Of a DNA stretch of 64,000 bases, positions 43,627-53,275 are shown piece by piece. Source of the stretch: Chthoniobacteraceae bacterium (GTDB lineage Bacteria > Verrucomicrobiota > Verrucomicrobiia > Chthoniobacterales > Chthoniobacteraceae). Location: the NCBI GenBank assembly GCA_028293625.1, contig JAQGOL010000007.1, positions 62,001 through 126,000 on the forward strand, given 5' to 3'. The position numbers and the translations under genes were made by a program. Position 1 is the stretch's first letter. Each line of letters begins with the position of its first letter. The notes under the pieces were generated by a model. That model did no database searches. It was not told the origin of the DNA and saw only the letters and a list, made by a program, of their open reading frames with translations.

Positions 43627-44352
43627 ATGAGATTCCCCGCCCTCTTCCTTGCCTTTTTTGTTTCGATCTCCACCCTTTTCGCCCAGGAACCGGGCATTGC
43701 GGAAAAAGAATTGGCGGCCGCCACGGAAGCGCTTGTTAAGGCGCCAGACTCGGTCCCGCTCCTTTCCCACCGGGGCGATTGCAATTTGTTCACCGGCCAT
43801 TTCGCGGAGGCGGTTGCCGATTTTGAGAAAATGATTGCCCTTGATCCAAGCCAGGATGCGCCGCATTGGAGGCTCGGGATCGCCTATTACTTCGCGGGCA
43901 ACTTCGAGAAGTCGGCGAAGCAGTTTGAAAAGTATCACGTTTATGACGGCCACGATCGCGAGAACGGGATCTGGAAGTTTCTCGCCGATGCCCGCCGGGA
44001 AGGGATCGAAAAGGCGCGCACCAGGATGCTTGCGTATGATGCGTTTGATCGGGAGCCGTTCCCATCGCTTTACGAGATGCTTGCCGGCCGCAAATCGGGG
44101 GATGAAGTCCTTGCGGAGATTGAAAAAAAGGGATTGGCCGGCAATCCGAATGTCGAGTTTTTCGCGCACTATTACATCGGGCTGAATGAAGAGCTGCTCG
44201 GGCGCCGCGATGAAGCGAGGGAACATCTTAAAAAAGCGGTCGCGGTCTATGAAGGGCGGCGTCCTTCCTCAAGCGCAAGTTACATGTGGCAGGTGGCCCG
44301 GCTCAACGTGGCGGCGCTTAAAAAACCTGTGGCGGTTGAAGCAAAAAAATAA
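43627..44352 (+). CDS. Small exported TPR protein
   Basis: ATG 43627 starts MRFPALFLAFFVSISTLFAQEP, a signal peptide; GTG 43618 lies just upstream. Two TPRs are clear (LLSHRGDCNLFTGHFAEAVADFEKMIALDPSQD and PHWRLGIAYYFAGNFEKSAKQFEKYH), and one more is near the end (ELLGRRDEAREHLKKAVAVYEG). The rest is helical. It resembles lipoprotein-like TPR proteins of the PVC group without a recognised role. A bidirectional hairpin follows the stop. Confidence 0.75.
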   Translation: MRFPALFLAFFVSISTLFAQEPGIAEKELAAATEALVKAPDSVPLLSHRGDCNLFTGHFAEAVADFEKMIALDPSQDAPHWRLGIAYYFAGNFEKSAKQFEKYHVYDGHDRENGIWKFLADARREGIEKARTRMLAYDAFDREPFPSLYEMLAGRKSGDEVLAEIEKKGLAGNPNVEFFAHYYIGLNEELLGRRDEAREHLKKAVAVYEGRRPSSSASYMWQVARLNVAALKKPVAVEAKK

Positions 44353-44389
44353 AGCCACGGACAAACCGTTGAGCGGCTCGTCCGTGGCT
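44353..44389 (-). terminator. Strong hairpin terminator between convergent genes
   Basis: AGCCACGGAC (44353-44362) and GTCCGTGGCT (44380-44389) form a perfect ten-base stem. On the minus strand the stem is followed by TTTATTTTTTT, a classical intrinsic terminator for the ACT-domain gene. On the plus strand the trailer is weaker. Confidence 0.8.
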
Positions 44390-44408
44390 GGAGAGTTTTA
44401 GAAGGCGC

Positions 44409-44804
44409 CTATTTCTCGCTTAAAAGAGCGAGCGCCTTGGTTGGATTTTTGACCCGCAGAATCAGCAAGCCCAATTTCGCACCAGGACTGGTGGCCAGGT
44501 AGGCGTATTCGATATTGATGCGGGCCTTGGCAAGTTTCTCGGCAATGGAGGCAAGCGCGCCGGGCTTGTTGCTGTTTTCGAGCATGAGCACGTCATTTTC
44601 GACAACAAGCACGCCGCGATCTCCAAAGAGATGAAGGGCCGTGATTGGATCGCTCACCACCATGCGCACCACGGCATGGTCAATGGTGTCGGAGATGGTG
44701 AGGGCGTAGATGTTAATCTTCGCGGCGGCCAACGCGTCGCACACCTTTGAAAGGGTGCCCGGTTTGTTGTCGAGGAAGACGGAAAGTTGTTTTGCGATTT
44801 CCAT
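44409..44804 (-). CDS. Tandem ACT-domain regulatory protein
   Basis: ATG 44804 gives MEIAKQLSVFLDNKPGTLSKVCDALAAAKINIYAL, the start of a first ACT domain. A second begins MLENSNKPGALASIAEKLAKARINIEYAYLAT. Stand-alone tandem ACT proteins bind amino acids and act as regulators or sensors; the ligand cannot be told. The upstream start at 44837 is possible, but AAGGGTG sits about ten bases before 44804. It diverges from the DUF6421 gene. Confidence 0.85.
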   Translation of the reverse strand: MEIAKQLSVFLDNKPGTLSKVCDALAAAKINIYALTISDTIDHAVVRMVVSDPITALHLFGDRGVLVVENDVLMLENSNKPGALASIAEKLAKARINIEYAYLATSPGAKLGLLILRVKNPTKALALLSEK

Positions 44805-44941
44805 GATCACGCACCCTTGAGAGTTGCGAGCCATCACACAAGCCGTTTCTCATTTGACACACGCCAAGTGGCTTATTTTCAAGGTTCCGAGCCCAATTCA
44901 AATGCCGCCATGGCACATTGGCGGTCTCAAGGTAAAGTGCC

Positions 44942-44950
44942 AAAGGAGAA
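44942..44950 (+). promoter_or_regulatory. Shine-Dalgarno site fixing the start of the DUF6421 gene
   Basis: AAAGGAGAA lies seven bases before ATG 44958. It is one of the few strong ribosome-binding sites in the window, and it decides this start over the open frame that begins at 44787. Confidence 0.8.
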
Positions 44951-44957
44951 TCCCTTC

Positions 44958-47027
44958 ATGAACCTCTCACCGAGCAAGCTGGCACGGATCGTATTCGATG
45001 AATTCCATAGCGAGAGCTGGTCTGTTTCGGCCGCACGCGCCGCGGAAATGCAACCGGACGATCCCGCCAACGCATCGTATGAAATGGCCGCCAATTTGCT
45101 GGCCGCGCGTGATTTTTGCCTTGAACGCAATATATCAAAGCCGCTCGATGACGAATTGCTCAACGAGGCCGACGTTTTGGCGCTCATTCATCCGTGCGAC
45201 CCAAGATGGGAACAAACTACCTCGCGTCATTCCCCCGCTCTCTCCGCCACGGAATTGGAGACCGTCCTCAAATTCGTCCAGCGGGGCGGCGGTCTGCTTT
45301 TAATCACTGAATACGAGCACGACAAATACGGCGACAATTTCAACGAGCTTCTTGCCACGCTCGGGCTCCGGATTGAGAACGGAAAAGCCTTCGATAAGAC
45401 CCGATGCGCGCACGAAAACTCTGAATGGCTGATCGCTGAACCGGCTGAAAACTCGCCGCTTGGTCATCTCGCCCAGCGTGCCTGTTTTTATCGAACCGGC
45501 TGGTGTGTCGAATCCGCCGTTGAAAACTCCACGGCTGAAATTGCCTGGCACGCTTCGGCGGCGGCGCATCCGCCCAAGGCAGGAGTGATCGCCTTGGCGC
45601 GGCTTGGGAAAGGCCGGGTGGCGGTTGTCAGCGACTCGGTGCTTTTTGGCGATGAACGCATCGAGGCTTTTGAGCACCGGCAGCTCTGGATCAACCTGCT
45701 CTATTGGCTGGCGGCGCCCGGCTTTTCCAGGCAGCTCCCACAAAAGAACGGGGCCGAAGTTTCACCTGGAACCACGAGCCTCATTAAAAAGGTCAATGAG
45801 CTCCGGATCCTGCAGGAACGCGATGGAAGCGTTGCGCCCGCTTCGCAAGCAGCCGCGGCGCTATACGCCGGCTCGGTTCTTGAAACCCTGGCTCTTTTGC
45901 GGCCGGAGTTCCCGCATCAAAACGGATATTTCGACGCGCTTGGACGGGATCTTGAGCGCTGGATAACCGGCGGATTCTCCAAGCCGGACTTTGCTGAATC
46001 GCTGGGCGTGTTTCGTCCGGAACTGGAACGCCGCGACGGGCTCACGCATCTGGTTCTCTTTCCGATGTATACACCCAACGCGTCGAGCGATACCCGTTTT
46101 GAGGCGCTGCTCATGCGCACCGCCTGGCCCGATTGGCTCGCCCAACTCGAACAGACCAGTTATCGGAATCCAAAGTTTGTCCCTGGCCATTTCCTGGCAT
46201 TCAGCGCCGGTTACGAGAGTGAATGCGCGGTGCTCTTTCCGGAGACGGTCTCGCTTAAAGCGCGTGCATCGAACCATTTTGGAGTGATTTTTTGCGATCG
46301 GGAAGCGCGGCGCCTGCAGCGTTACGCATCACGGGCCGCCGATGCCGTCGGACTGATGCTTTATCCCGAACTCGAATGCCTCCTTGGCTCGATGCCGCTT
46401 CTTTTGGAAACCATGGCGCTCTGGGATTTGATTCACGATACATCCCACAGTCTCGGCGAGCTTCCTTTTGATCCATTCATGATCCGCCAGCGCGCGCCGT
46501 TCTGGATGTACGGCCTTGAAGAACTGCGAGTCGACCTGCGCACCTTTGAAGAAGCGACGCGACTGGCCGCCGCTCAATTTCCTTTTGCCCGCCATGTCTG
46601 CGCGGCCATCCTGCTCGACCGGATCTTCCGCTTCCCGATTACCGGCACGCGGGTGCGCAACTACGACGCATTGGGAGGCCAGCTTCTGTTTGCGTTTTTG
46701 CATCAGCACGACGTGCTGCTCTGGACAAACAACAGGCTGACCGTCCGCTGGGAAATGTTGCCGGCCGGCATCCACGCGCTTCGCGAGGAACTCACCGGGC
46801 TTTATAAACTCGGCGCCGATTGCTCGAAAGTGAGCTTCTGGCTCGCCGCCCATGATCTGATCGCGCGTTACCTGCGACCCAATGTTGCCTCACGCTGGAA
46901 AGCGGGCACCCGGGAGGTCACCGATGAAACCGATCCCAAAAAATGGATTGGCCTGGTCCACGAGGATGAGTTTCCCCTGGGCAGTTTTCATCTTAACCTG
47001 CTCCGCAAGATTGGAGCGGCAAGCTAG
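44958..47027 (+). CDS. GATase-like/IFT52-type domain fused to DUF6421
   Basis: Residues about 1-245 look like the GATase-like fold of GldG/IFT52 and DUF4350 proteins. ADVLALIHPCDPRWE is followed by a sheet in VLKFVQRGGGLLLITEYEHDKYG, NFNELLATLGLRI and ARLGKGRVAVVSDSVLFGD. From about residue 265 to the end the sequence matches the DUF6421 family as I know it: RILQERDGSVAPASQ, HLVLFPMYTPNASSDTRF, AVLFPETVSLK, LWDLIHDTSHSLGELPFDPFM and FPITGTRVRNYDALGGQLLFAF. DUF6421 proteins usually stand alone, so the fusion is of interest. The stop overlaps the convergent tsaD stop by four bases. Confidence 0.75.
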   Translation: MNLSPSKLARIVFDEFHSESWSVSAARAAEMQPDDPANASYEMAANLLAARDFCLERNISKPLDDELLNEADVLALIHPCDPRWEQTTSRHSPALSATELETVLKFVQRGGGLLLITEYEHDKYGDNFNELLATLGLRIENGKAFDKTRCAHENSEWLIAEPAENSPLGHLAQRACFYRTGWCVESAVENSTAEIAWHASAAAHPPKAGVIALARLGKGRVAVVSDSVLFGDERIEAFEHRQLWINLLYWLAAPGFSRQLPQKNGAEVSPGTTSLIKKVNELRILQERDGSVAPASQAAAALYAGSVLETLALLRPEFPHQNGYFDALGRDLERWITGGFSKPDFAESLGVFRPELERRDGLTHLVLFPMYTPNASSDTRFEALLMRTAWPDWLAQLEQTSYRNPKFVPGHFLAFSAGYESECAVLFPETVSLKARASNHFGVIFCDREARRLQRYASRAADAVGLMLYPELECLLGSMPLLLETMALWDLIHDTSHSLGELPFDPFMIRQRAPFWMYGLEELRVDLRTFEEATRLAAAQFPFARHVCAAILLDRIFRFPITGTRVRNYDALGGQLLFAFLHQHDVLLWTNNRLTVRWEMLPAGIHALREELTGLYKLGADCSKVSFWLAAHDLIARYLRPNVASRWKAGTREVTDETDPKKWIGLVHEDEFPLGSFHLNLLRKIGAAS

Positions 47028-48031
47028 GAACTGGCTACCAAACGGAGATTTGGATCAATATCGGCAGCAAGCGGCGAACGATGGCCTGCGGCAAATTTGA
47101 GCGCGGCCACGTAACCGATCATCGCGGCGTTGTCGGTGCAAAGGGACGGTTCGGCGAGAAGGAGTTCGAGGCCGCGCTCGCGGCAGCTTGACGCGAGCAA
47201 CTCGCGCAATCGGGTGTTGCAACTGACCCCTCCGCTGACTGCCACCACCCGATGCCCCGTGGCCCGGGCTGCCCGCAAAGTTTTGGTCACCAGGATTTCG
47301 ACTACGGCTTCCTGAAAAGAGGCGCAGACATCCGCAAGGCTCATCGCACCAAGCTTCGGCAAGAGATAACGCACCGATGTCTTCAGGCCGCTGAAACTGA
47401 AATGAAGATCGCCCGAGTCGAGCATGCTTCGAGGAAAATCAACCCGCGCCGGATTCCCCTGCGCCGCCAGACGATTGACATTGGGACCACCAGGATAAGG
47501 GAGACCAAGCAACTTTCCCACTTTATCAAAAGCCTCGCCGGCGGCGTCATCGTGGGTTTGTCCCAAAAGGCGGTAACTGCCGAACTGATTGATCTCCACG
47601 AGCAGCGTGTGACCGCCACTGACAACGAGCGCCACGGAAGGGCGCACACCGCCCGGTTTGCCAAAAAAGGGCGACAAGAGGTGTCCTTCCATGTGGTTGA
47701 TGGCCAGGTAAGGCTTGCGCAATGCCACTGAAAAGCCCTTGGCAGCGGATGTGCCGATCATGAGCGAACTGGCTAGGCCGGGTCCGGAGGTGGCGGCAAA
47801 GGCGTCGATCTGGCTGATGCTCAGACCCGCATCTTCGAGCGCGCGCCAGACAACCGGCTTGATCGTGCGCAGATGATTGCGGGAGGCGACCTCGGGCACC
47901 ACCCCGCCGGTGGCTTGATGGATAGCAATCTGCGAGGCGACTTCACTGGCCAGCAGCTGTTCACCTCGAAGGATGGCCACCGCCGTTTCATCGCACGATG
48001 TCTCAATCGACATCACGGTTGGCTCATTCAT
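47024..48031 (-). CDS. tsaD: tRNA N6-threonylcarbamoyladenosine transferase TsaD
   Basis: The 335-residue Kae1/Qri7/TsaD family protein makes the t6A37 modification of ANN-decoding tRNAs together with TsaB and TsaE. VMSIETSCDETAVAIL opens the ASKHA fold, and NHMEGHLLSPF carries the two metal-binding histidines. VSGGHTLLVEINQFG and VSGGVSCNTRLRELL are family motifs. It starts seven bases after the S41 peptidase stop and is the last gene of the tig-clpP-clpX-S41-tsaD series on the minus strand. Confidence 0.95.
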   Translation of the reverse strand: MNEPTVMSIETSCDETAVAILRGEQLLASEVASQIAIHQATGGVVPEVASRNHLRTIKPVVWRALEDAGLSISQIDAFAATSGPGLASSLMIGTSAAKGFSVALRKPYLAINHMEGHLLSPFFGKPGGVRPSVALVVSGGHTLLVEINQFGSYRLLGQTHDDAAGEAFDKVGKLLGLPYPGGPNVNRLAAQGNPARVDFPRSMLDSGDLHFSFSGLKTSVRYLLPKLGAMSLADVCASFQEAVVEILVTKTLRAARATGHRVVAVSGGVSCNTRLRELLASSCRERGLELLLAEPSLCTDNAAMIGYVAALKFAAGHRSPLAADIDPNLRLVASS

Positions 48032-48038
48032 CGTGTAA

Positions 48039-49358
48039 TTAGAGCGCGGCCTTTTTCGCCGCGTTCTTTTCCGCGTAAATCAGAACCCCTTTGACGGCAT
48101 CCACAGCACGATCAAGCTGGGTGTCGCGGAAACTGACCAGTTCGTTCTTCTCAGCCTCGGACGCGATATCCTCGCGGCGTTGAAGCATCAGGAGCCGTTC
48201 CTGATCCGTGCTCAAGGTCGCGCGAATGGTCGGCGTAACACCATGCTCATGGATGACCTGCTTGCTTGGGGTGAAATATTTCGCAGTGGTAAGCCGCAAC
48301 GCCGAGCCTCCGTCAAATTGGATCACGCTCTGGACCGATCCTTTTCCAAATGTGGTTTCTCCCACAAGGATGGCGCGATTCAGATCCTTCAACGCGCCGG
48401 CCACGATTTCAGACCCGCTTGCGCTGCCGTTATTCACCAAAATGGCGAGCGGATAGTTGGGGCGTGGTTTCACCGTATCGCGGGTCCGATAATTTTTGCT
48501 TTGGGAAGGAACGCGGCCCTCGGTGTAAACAACCAACGTTTTGGGCGGCAAAAACTGACCAGCCACATCGACAGCGGAATCGAGGAGACCACCCGGGTTA
48601 AAACGCAAATCGAGGACAAGAGCCTGCATGCCCTGTTTCTCAAGTTCATCGAGCCGTGCGCCAAGCTCGTCGGCGGTCGGGAAATTAAATTGCGTGATGC
48701 GCACATAACCGACTTTGAACGGGCTCCCATTTTCCGGGGCGATAATGTGCGCATCCTTCACACTGGCCACATTGATGTTTTCGCGCACGAGCGGGTAATC
48801 TTTCACCTCGCGGGTGGACGGGCGCAGGATAGTGAGAGTGATTTTTTGGCCTACGTCTCCACGCAACATGCTCATCGCATCGGTGAGCTCCATTTTTTCG
48901 GTCGATTTGCCGTCAATCTTGATGATCTGATCGCCCGGCTGCAGTCCGGCTTTAAACCCCGGGCTTCCTTCCATGGGCGATACCACGATCAGGCTGCCGT
49001 CCCGCACCGCAACATGCACCCCGAGTCCTCCAAAACGACTGTTCGTATCATCCTGCATCCCCTTGAAATCGCTCGCTTCCATGAACTGCGAATGGGGGTC
49101 GAGGCTTGAAAGCATGCCTTTTAGAGCCGCATGCGTGAGCTGCTCGTAGCTGACTTTCTTTTCGTCCACATAATCCTGCCGAATCAGCTGCATGGCGCGC
49201 GCAAACACCGCCATGCTTGTGTACCCGGCATCCTGTTTTTCCTCGCCGGCAGCGCGCGAGGAATAAACACGCAGGCCCACCGCCACGTTAAAGACAACAA
49301 GCAGAGCGCAAGCAGAATGGAGAAGGCGCTTTTTCATGGAGGCGAAAGTAACATCCAC
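48039..49358 (-). CDS. S41 family C-terminal processing peptidase with PDZ domain
   Basis: The protein has an N-terminal signal anchor (LHSACALLVVFNVAVGLRV). A helical part with YEQLTHAALKGMLSSLDPHSQF and a PDZ domain (GGLGVHVAVRDGSLIVVSPMEGSPGFKAGL) follow. The peptidase core has LVLDLRFNPGGLLDSAVD, the nucleophilic serine in NNGSASGSEIVAGALKD and the catalytic lysine in GETTFGKGSVQS. It acts in the periplasm on C-terminal tails, like CtpA/Prc. It lies 74 bases after the clpX stop and directly before tsaD. Placing a periplasmic protease next to ClpXP suggests coordinated quality control. Confidence 0.95.
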   Translation of the reverse strand: MDVTFASMKKRLLHSACALLVVFNVAVGLRVYSSRAAGEEKQDAGYTSMAVFARAMQLIRQDYVDEKKVSYEQLTHAALKGMLSSLDPHSQFMEASDFKGMQDDTNSRFGGLGVHVAVRDGSLIVVSPMEGSPGFKAGLQPGDQIIKIDGKSTEKMELTDAMSMLRGDVGQKITLTILRPSTREVKDYPLVRENINVASVKDAHIIAPENGSPFKVGYVRITQFNFPTADELGARLDELEKQGMQALVLDLRFNPGGLLDSAVDVAGQFLPPKTLVVYTEGRVPSQSKNYRTRDTVKPRPNYPLAILVNNGSASGSEIVAGALKDLNRAILVGETTFGKGSVQSVIQFDGGSALRLTTAKYFTPSKQVIHEHGVTPTIRATLSTDQERLLMLQRREDIASEAEKNELVSFRDTQLDRAVDAVKGVLIYAEKNAAKKAAL

Positions 49359-49432
49359 CGCCCGTTTGTAAATTAAGGCGATGCGCGATCCGCATGAGGT
49401 AAAGCGCGGCGCTTAAAAAGGCCGCCCGTTTA

Positions 49433-50728
49433 TTACGCGGCGTCTTTGTCCTGCTTGCGGCGGATCAATGGAGGACGTTTGCCTTCCACAACTGAGCGAT
49501 TAATGGTCACGTCGGCCACATCGTCCCGGCTTGGAATCTCATACATGAGATCGAGCATGATTCTTTCGATCATGGAACGGAGCGCACGGGCTCCCGTCCC
49601 CTTGGTAACGGCCTGTTCGGCCAGGGCGCGCAAGCCATCCTTGGTGACGTTGAGAGTGACCCCTTCCATGGAAAGCAGCTTGGTGAACTGCTTGACCATC
49701 GCGTTCTTCGTGTCTGTCAGGATCATCACCAACTCATCCTCGGTAAGCTGATCAAGAGCAGTGACAACCGGCAGACGACCGACAAATTCCGGAATCATCC
49801 CGAAACTCAAAAGATCTTCCGGCTCGGTAAAACGAATCGCCTCGCTGGCGGGTACTTCAGCGAGACTCGCCTCGGATACCTCATGTGCGTTGACGCCGAA
49901 CCCAAGCACTTTTTTACCCATCCGCTTCTGGATCATCTTGTCGAGACCAACAAAAGCGCCGCCGCAGATAAAGAGGATCTTTTCCGTGCTGACCTGAATG
50001 TATTCCTGATGCGGATGTTTGCGGCCCCCTTGCGGCGGCACATTGCAGGTGGTGCCTTCGAGAATCTTCAGGAGCGCCTGCTGTACACCTTCGCCGCTGA
50101 CATCGCGGGTAATCGAGACGTTGTCGGTCTTGCGGCCGATTTTATCGATTTCATCAATGTAAACGATTCCGATTTCCGCGCGTTTGACATCGTAATCGGC
50201 AGCCTGAAGAAGGCGCAGGATGATGTTCTCAACATCTTCACCCACATAACCGGCCTCGGTCAGCGTGGTTGCATCGGCAATACAGAACGGCACGTCGATC
50301 ACGCGGGCCAAAGTACGGGCAAGGAGCGTTTTTCCCGAACCGGTCGGACCGATAAGCAGGATGTTGCTTTTCTCAATCTCGATATCGCCCAACGGATCCA
50401 TTTGGACTGGAGCCGTGCTCGAGCCAATCGATTGATTGTGCAGGATCCGCTTGTAATGATTATGGACCGCAACGCTGAGCGTCTTTTTGGCGCGATCCTG
50501 TCCGATTACAAACTGATCCAGCTGGCGGCGAATCTCGATCGGTTTGGGGACCCGCAATGCAGTCGACTGGCGGCGCGCATCCTCATTGAGCTCCTTATCG
50601 AGGATCCCCTTACAAACGGTGATACAGCTGTCGCAAATGTAAACACCAGGACCTGCGATGAGCTTGCGCACTTCGGCGTGGCTTTTGCCACAGAAGCTGC
50701 ACATTGTGAGATTAGAGGCGCGTGCCAT
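49433..50728 (-). CDS. clpX: ATP-dependent Clp protease ATP-binding subunit ClpX
   Basis: The N-terminal zinc-binding domain has C10, C13, C32 and C35 ([11 protein letters not shown] and ICDSC). Walker A is [14 protein letters not shown], and [18 protein letters not shown] is the ClpX pore-1/YVG region. [13 protein letters not shown] is Walker B, and [13 protein letters not shown] precedes the sensor regions. It unfolds substrates for ClpP. The gene follows clpP by 18 bases on the same strand. Confidence 0.97.
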   Translation of the reverse strand: MARASNLTMCSFCGKSHAEVRKLIAGPGVYICDSCITVCKGILDKELNEDARRQSTALRVPKPIEIRRQLDQFVIGQDRAKKTLSVAVHNHYKRILHNQSIGSSTAPVQMDPLGDIEIEKSNILLIGPTGSGKTLLARTLARVIDVPFCIADATTLTEAGYVGEDVENIILRLLQAADYDVKRAEIGIVYIDEIDKIGRKTDNVSITRDVSGEGVQQALLKILEGTTCNVPPQGGRKHPHQEYIQVSTEKILFICGGAFVGLDKMIQKRMGKKVLGFGVNAHEVSEASLAEVPASEAIRFTEPEDLLSFGMIPEFVGRLPVVTALDQLTEDELVMILTDTKNAMVKQFTKLLSMEGVTLNVTKDGLRALAEQAVTKGTGARALRSMIERIMLDLMYEIPSRDDVADVTINRSVVEGKRPPLIRRKQDKDAA

Positions 50729-50746
50729 GTCGGTTCAAACGGGAGA

Positions 50747-51430
50747 CTAAGGATTCTTGGATTCTGCTTCGACCTGCTCAACGATGTCGGCGGCCGTTTT
50801 TAATTCTTTACGGCTTTTAACCACTTCATCAACAAGACCGTAATCTTTGGCTTCCTGCGCGGTCATGTAATAATCGCGGTCGGAATCGGCCTTGACGATT
50901 TCTTCCGGCTTTCCGGTGTGATGAGCAAGCAGCTTGATGAGCCGTTTTTTGAGCTTGAACATGTATTCCACAGTCCGCTCCACGTCGCTTGCGGTGCCTT
51001 GGGCCCCGCCGCTCACCTGATGAATCATGATGTCGGAGTTGGGCAACGCAAAACGCTTGCCGCGCGTACCGGCCGCAAGCAGAACCGCGCCCATGGAGGC
51101 CGCCATGCCGATGCAGTAGGTATTCACGTCGCACGTGAGGAACTGCATGGTGTCATAGATCGCGAGTCCGGCCGTGACCGAACCGCCAGGGGAATTGATA
51201 TAAATGCTGATGTCTTTTTTCCCATCATCCATCTGGAGGAAAAGAAGCTGCGCAATCACCGAATTGGCGACACCGTCGTCGATCGCCGTGCCCAAAAAGA
51301 TGATCCGATCTTTAAGAAGACGCGAATAGATGTCGTAGCTGCGCTCCCCGCGTCCGGTTTGTTCAACAACAACTGGAACGTAATAGTTATTCCGCGGAGT
51401 CTGCATACCGCTGTTTGGCTGGATAATCAT
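50747..51430 (-). CDS. clpP: ATP-dependent Clp protease proteolytic subunit ClpP
   Basis: This is a 227-residue serine peptidase. [27 protein letters not shown] with nucleophile S112, and [12 protein letters not shown] with H137 are present, and the Asp is in [15 protein letters not shown]. It forms the degradation chamber used with ClpX, encoded next door. It lies four bases after the trigger factor stop, so tig, clpP and clpX almost certainly form one operon. Confidence 0.97.
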   Translation of the reverse strand: MIIQPNSGMQTPRNNYYVPVVVEQTGRGERSYDIYSRLLKDRIIFLGTAIDDGVANSVIAQLLFLQMDDGKKDISIYINSPGGSVTAGLAIYDTMQFLTCDVNTYCIGMAASMGAVLLAAGTRGKRFALPNSDIMIHQVSGGAQGTASDVERTVEYMFKLKKRLIKLLAHHTGKPEEIVKADSDRDYYMTAQEAKDYGLVDEVVKSRKELKTAADIVEQVEAESKNP

Positions 51431-51434
51431 AGGG

Positions 51435-52778
51435 TCAATTTGCGTCCGCGCTGCCTTGCTCCTGGCTTTCGGGAACGTGGGTCACGCTAGCTTTGGAGAT
51501 CAGGAAATCAAGGGTCTTAGCCGTAATGATCTCTTCGTTGATCTGATCGATGGCATTATTTTTCTCCACTTCTTTCACCATCTTTTCAAACGGCACTTTG
51601 TAATGCTCAGCCATGGCCGCGATCCGGCCGAAAATTTCTTCACGGCTGACACGAATGTTTTCCTGCTCGGCGATGCGCAACAGGATGAATGCTCCTTTGA
51701 GCTTCTCCCGCGCCCCCTGGGAAGCGACGCCGATGAGCTCGCGCTGACTTTCCTTGATCAATTCTTCGGTCACGCCGCGCGATTGATTGTCGCGAACGAT
51801 ATCGTTGAAAATGCGCTGGGTCTCATTGCGCACCATGTTGACCGGCAGTTCGCATTCCACGCCCGAAAGCAGGTGCTTCATGATCTGGACACGCTTGCTC
51901 GATTCCACATTGGCCTCTTTCTGCCGGCCGAGTTCTTCACGAGCCATCACGCGCAATTCCTCAAGGCTCTTTCCTTTGGCCACGGAGTCGGCGAACGCGT
52001 CGTCGAGCTCAGGCAGCACTTTTTCCTTCAGTCCTTTGAGCGTCACCTTGTAATGGATTTTCTGCCCAGGCATCCCTTCGACTGGAAAATCAACCGGCAC
52101 TTCGACATCAAATTCACGCGTCTCACCAGGCAGCGCACCGACCAGGTTGGCGCAATAGCCGGGGAAGAAAGCTTCATCGGTCATCTTGATCCAGAAATCT
52201 TCATTGGATGAAAGCGGCTTGCCGGCTTTCGGGAAAACCTCATGCACCGGTTTTCCATCCACAGTCCCCTCGTAATCAACCACCACAAAGTCTTCAAGCT
52301 GAGCGGGGCGCGCGGGGACATCGACAAAATCCGCGGCCTGATCGCGCAGGTTCTCGATCGATTCCTCGATTTCCTTATCTGTGACTTCGGTCGGCTTCAG
52401 TTCAATCGAGAGCCCTTTGTAGTTGGGCAGGTCAAATTGCGGCTGGGTGACCACGGTCGCAGTGAAGGACATCGTGTTGTCATCGGCCAGCTGCACGTCT
52501 TCCACGTTCGCGATCTGAAGGACACGCAGCTGCTTTTCCTGGATTGCTTCGCGGGTGCTGTCGCGCAGCAACTTGCCTTCGAGCTCTTCGCGGATCTGCT
52601 TCTTAAACTTCTTTTCCACAAGCGCACGCGGCGCTTTGCCTGGACGATAGCCCGGCACTTTGGCGGTTTTCCCATACGCTTTAACAAGTTCGTCCAGGGC
52701 CTGGTTGACTTTCGCCGGCTCCACCTCAACGCGAAGAGTGGCCAGGCAATTTGGAAGGGATTCGTAGACGACGTTCAT
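51435..52778 (-). CDS. tig: Trigger factor, ribosome-associated chaperone
   Basis: I chose ATG 52778 ([21 protein letters not shown]), since the upstream ten residues are unlike the family N-terminus. The ribosome-binding domain shows [16 protein letters not shown], the equivalent of the GFRxGxxP signature. A peptidyl-prolyl isomerase-like middle domain has [14 protein letters not shown] and [17 protein letters not shown], and the C-terminal helical arms end [15 protein letters not shown]. It is the first gene of the tig-clpP-clpX series. Confidence 0.95.
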   Translation of the reverse strand: MNVVYESLPNCLATLRVEVEPAKVNQALDELVKAYGKTAKVPGYRPGKAPRALVEKKFKKQIREELEGKLLRDSTREAIQEKQLRVLQIANVEDVQLADDNTMSFTATVVTQPQFDLPNYKGLSIELKPTEVTDKEIEESIENLRDQAADFVDVPARPAQLEDFVVVDYEGTVDGKPVHEVFPKAGKPLSSNEDFWIKMTDEAFFPGYCANLVGALPGETREFDVEVPVDFPVEGMPGQKIHYKVTLKGLKEKVLPELDDAFADSVAKGKSLEELRVMAREELGRQKEANVESSKRVQIMKHLLSGVECELPVNMVRNETQRIFNDIVRDNQSRGVTEELIKESQRELIGVASQGAREKLKGAFILLRIAEQENIRVSREEIFGRIAAMAEHYKVPFEKMVKEVEKNNAIDQINEEIITAKTLDFLISKASVTHVPESQEQGSADAN

Positions 52779-52803
52779 GTTTGGGAAATTTGAAAGGGGC
52801 GAA

Positions 52804-52831
52804 AACATAACGGCTCACCCAAAAATGCAAA
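52804..52831 (-). promoter_or_regulatory. Weak candidate sigma-70-like promoter for tig-clpP-clpX
   Basis: On the minus strand TTTGCA and TATGTT are separated by 16 bases, about 26 bases upstream of the trigger factor start. The match to consensus is modest, and the placement is the main support. Confidence 0.3.
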
Positions 52832-52910
52832 CACCGAAAATTCCCGGTATTTGAAATGATTGCCTTCAACCGCCAAATGCGGCCTGAATTTAAGGTCCAA
52901 ATCGTGGGAT

Positions 52911-53204
52911 TTAATCCACCACAAGGTCTACCAAACGGCGCAACGGACAGGTGGCGGCGCTTTGATCGTCAAGAAACTCTACCCGATAAGAATGGCCGTT
53001 CTCAGTGATGGTGATTTCGTAAATCTGGAAATCGGCGCCCTTGGCGTCACCGGCCACGCGCGCGGGAAGTTTGAAAAATTGCGTGCTTTGAACAAGAGCC
53101 TCGATTTTTTGCGCCTTGGCAGCGTCGAGCAAGTGCGTATCGACATCGGCCACCCGCTGGACAAGACCTGCAAAACCGCCGGATTGAGTTATTAAAATAT
53201 GCAT
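52911..53204 (-). CDS. Predicted protealysin/M4 peptidase inhibitor, emfourin family
   Basis: ATG 53204 gives MHILITQSGGFAGLVQRVADVDTHLL, the emfourin N-terminus as I know it (a strand, then SGGFAGL). It continues with KIEALVQSTQFFKLP, DFQIYEITITENGHSYRVEF and a final helix CPLRRLVDLVVD, all at family positions in a chain of 97 residues. Emfourins are small proteins that block M4 peptidases of the protealysin type from the same gene neighbourhood. Here the M4-type gene lies directly upstream on the same strand. A hairpin between them may set the protease-to-inhibitor ratio. Confidence 0.85.
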   Translation of the reverse strand: MHILITQSGGFAGLVQRVADVDTHLLDAAKAQKIEALVQSTQFFKLPARVAGDAKGADFQIYEITITENGHSYRVEFLDDQSAATCPLRRLVDLVVD

Positions 53205-53221
53205 GAAAACGTGCAAAAAGA

Positions 53222-53252
53222 AACAGCCCGGAGAAATCGCCTCCGGGCTGTT
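53222..53252 (-). terminator. Strong hairpin between M4 peptidase and emfourin genes
   Basis: AACAGCCCGGAG (53222-53233) and CTCCGGGCTGTT (53241-53252) form a perfect twelve-base stem with a seven-base loop. On the minus strand it is followed by TTCTTTTTG, suitable for intrinsic termination of the peptidase transcript. Read-through would reach emfourin, which starts 18 bases further. Confidence 0.8.
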
Positions 53253-53275
53253 TTACGTTCAATAAAAGGGATTTT

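Noticed and set aside
48180-50803. Plus-strand open frames of about 300 codons opposite the S41 peptidase and clpX
   Set aside because: Shadows of two certain genes; no motif and no ribosome-binding site.
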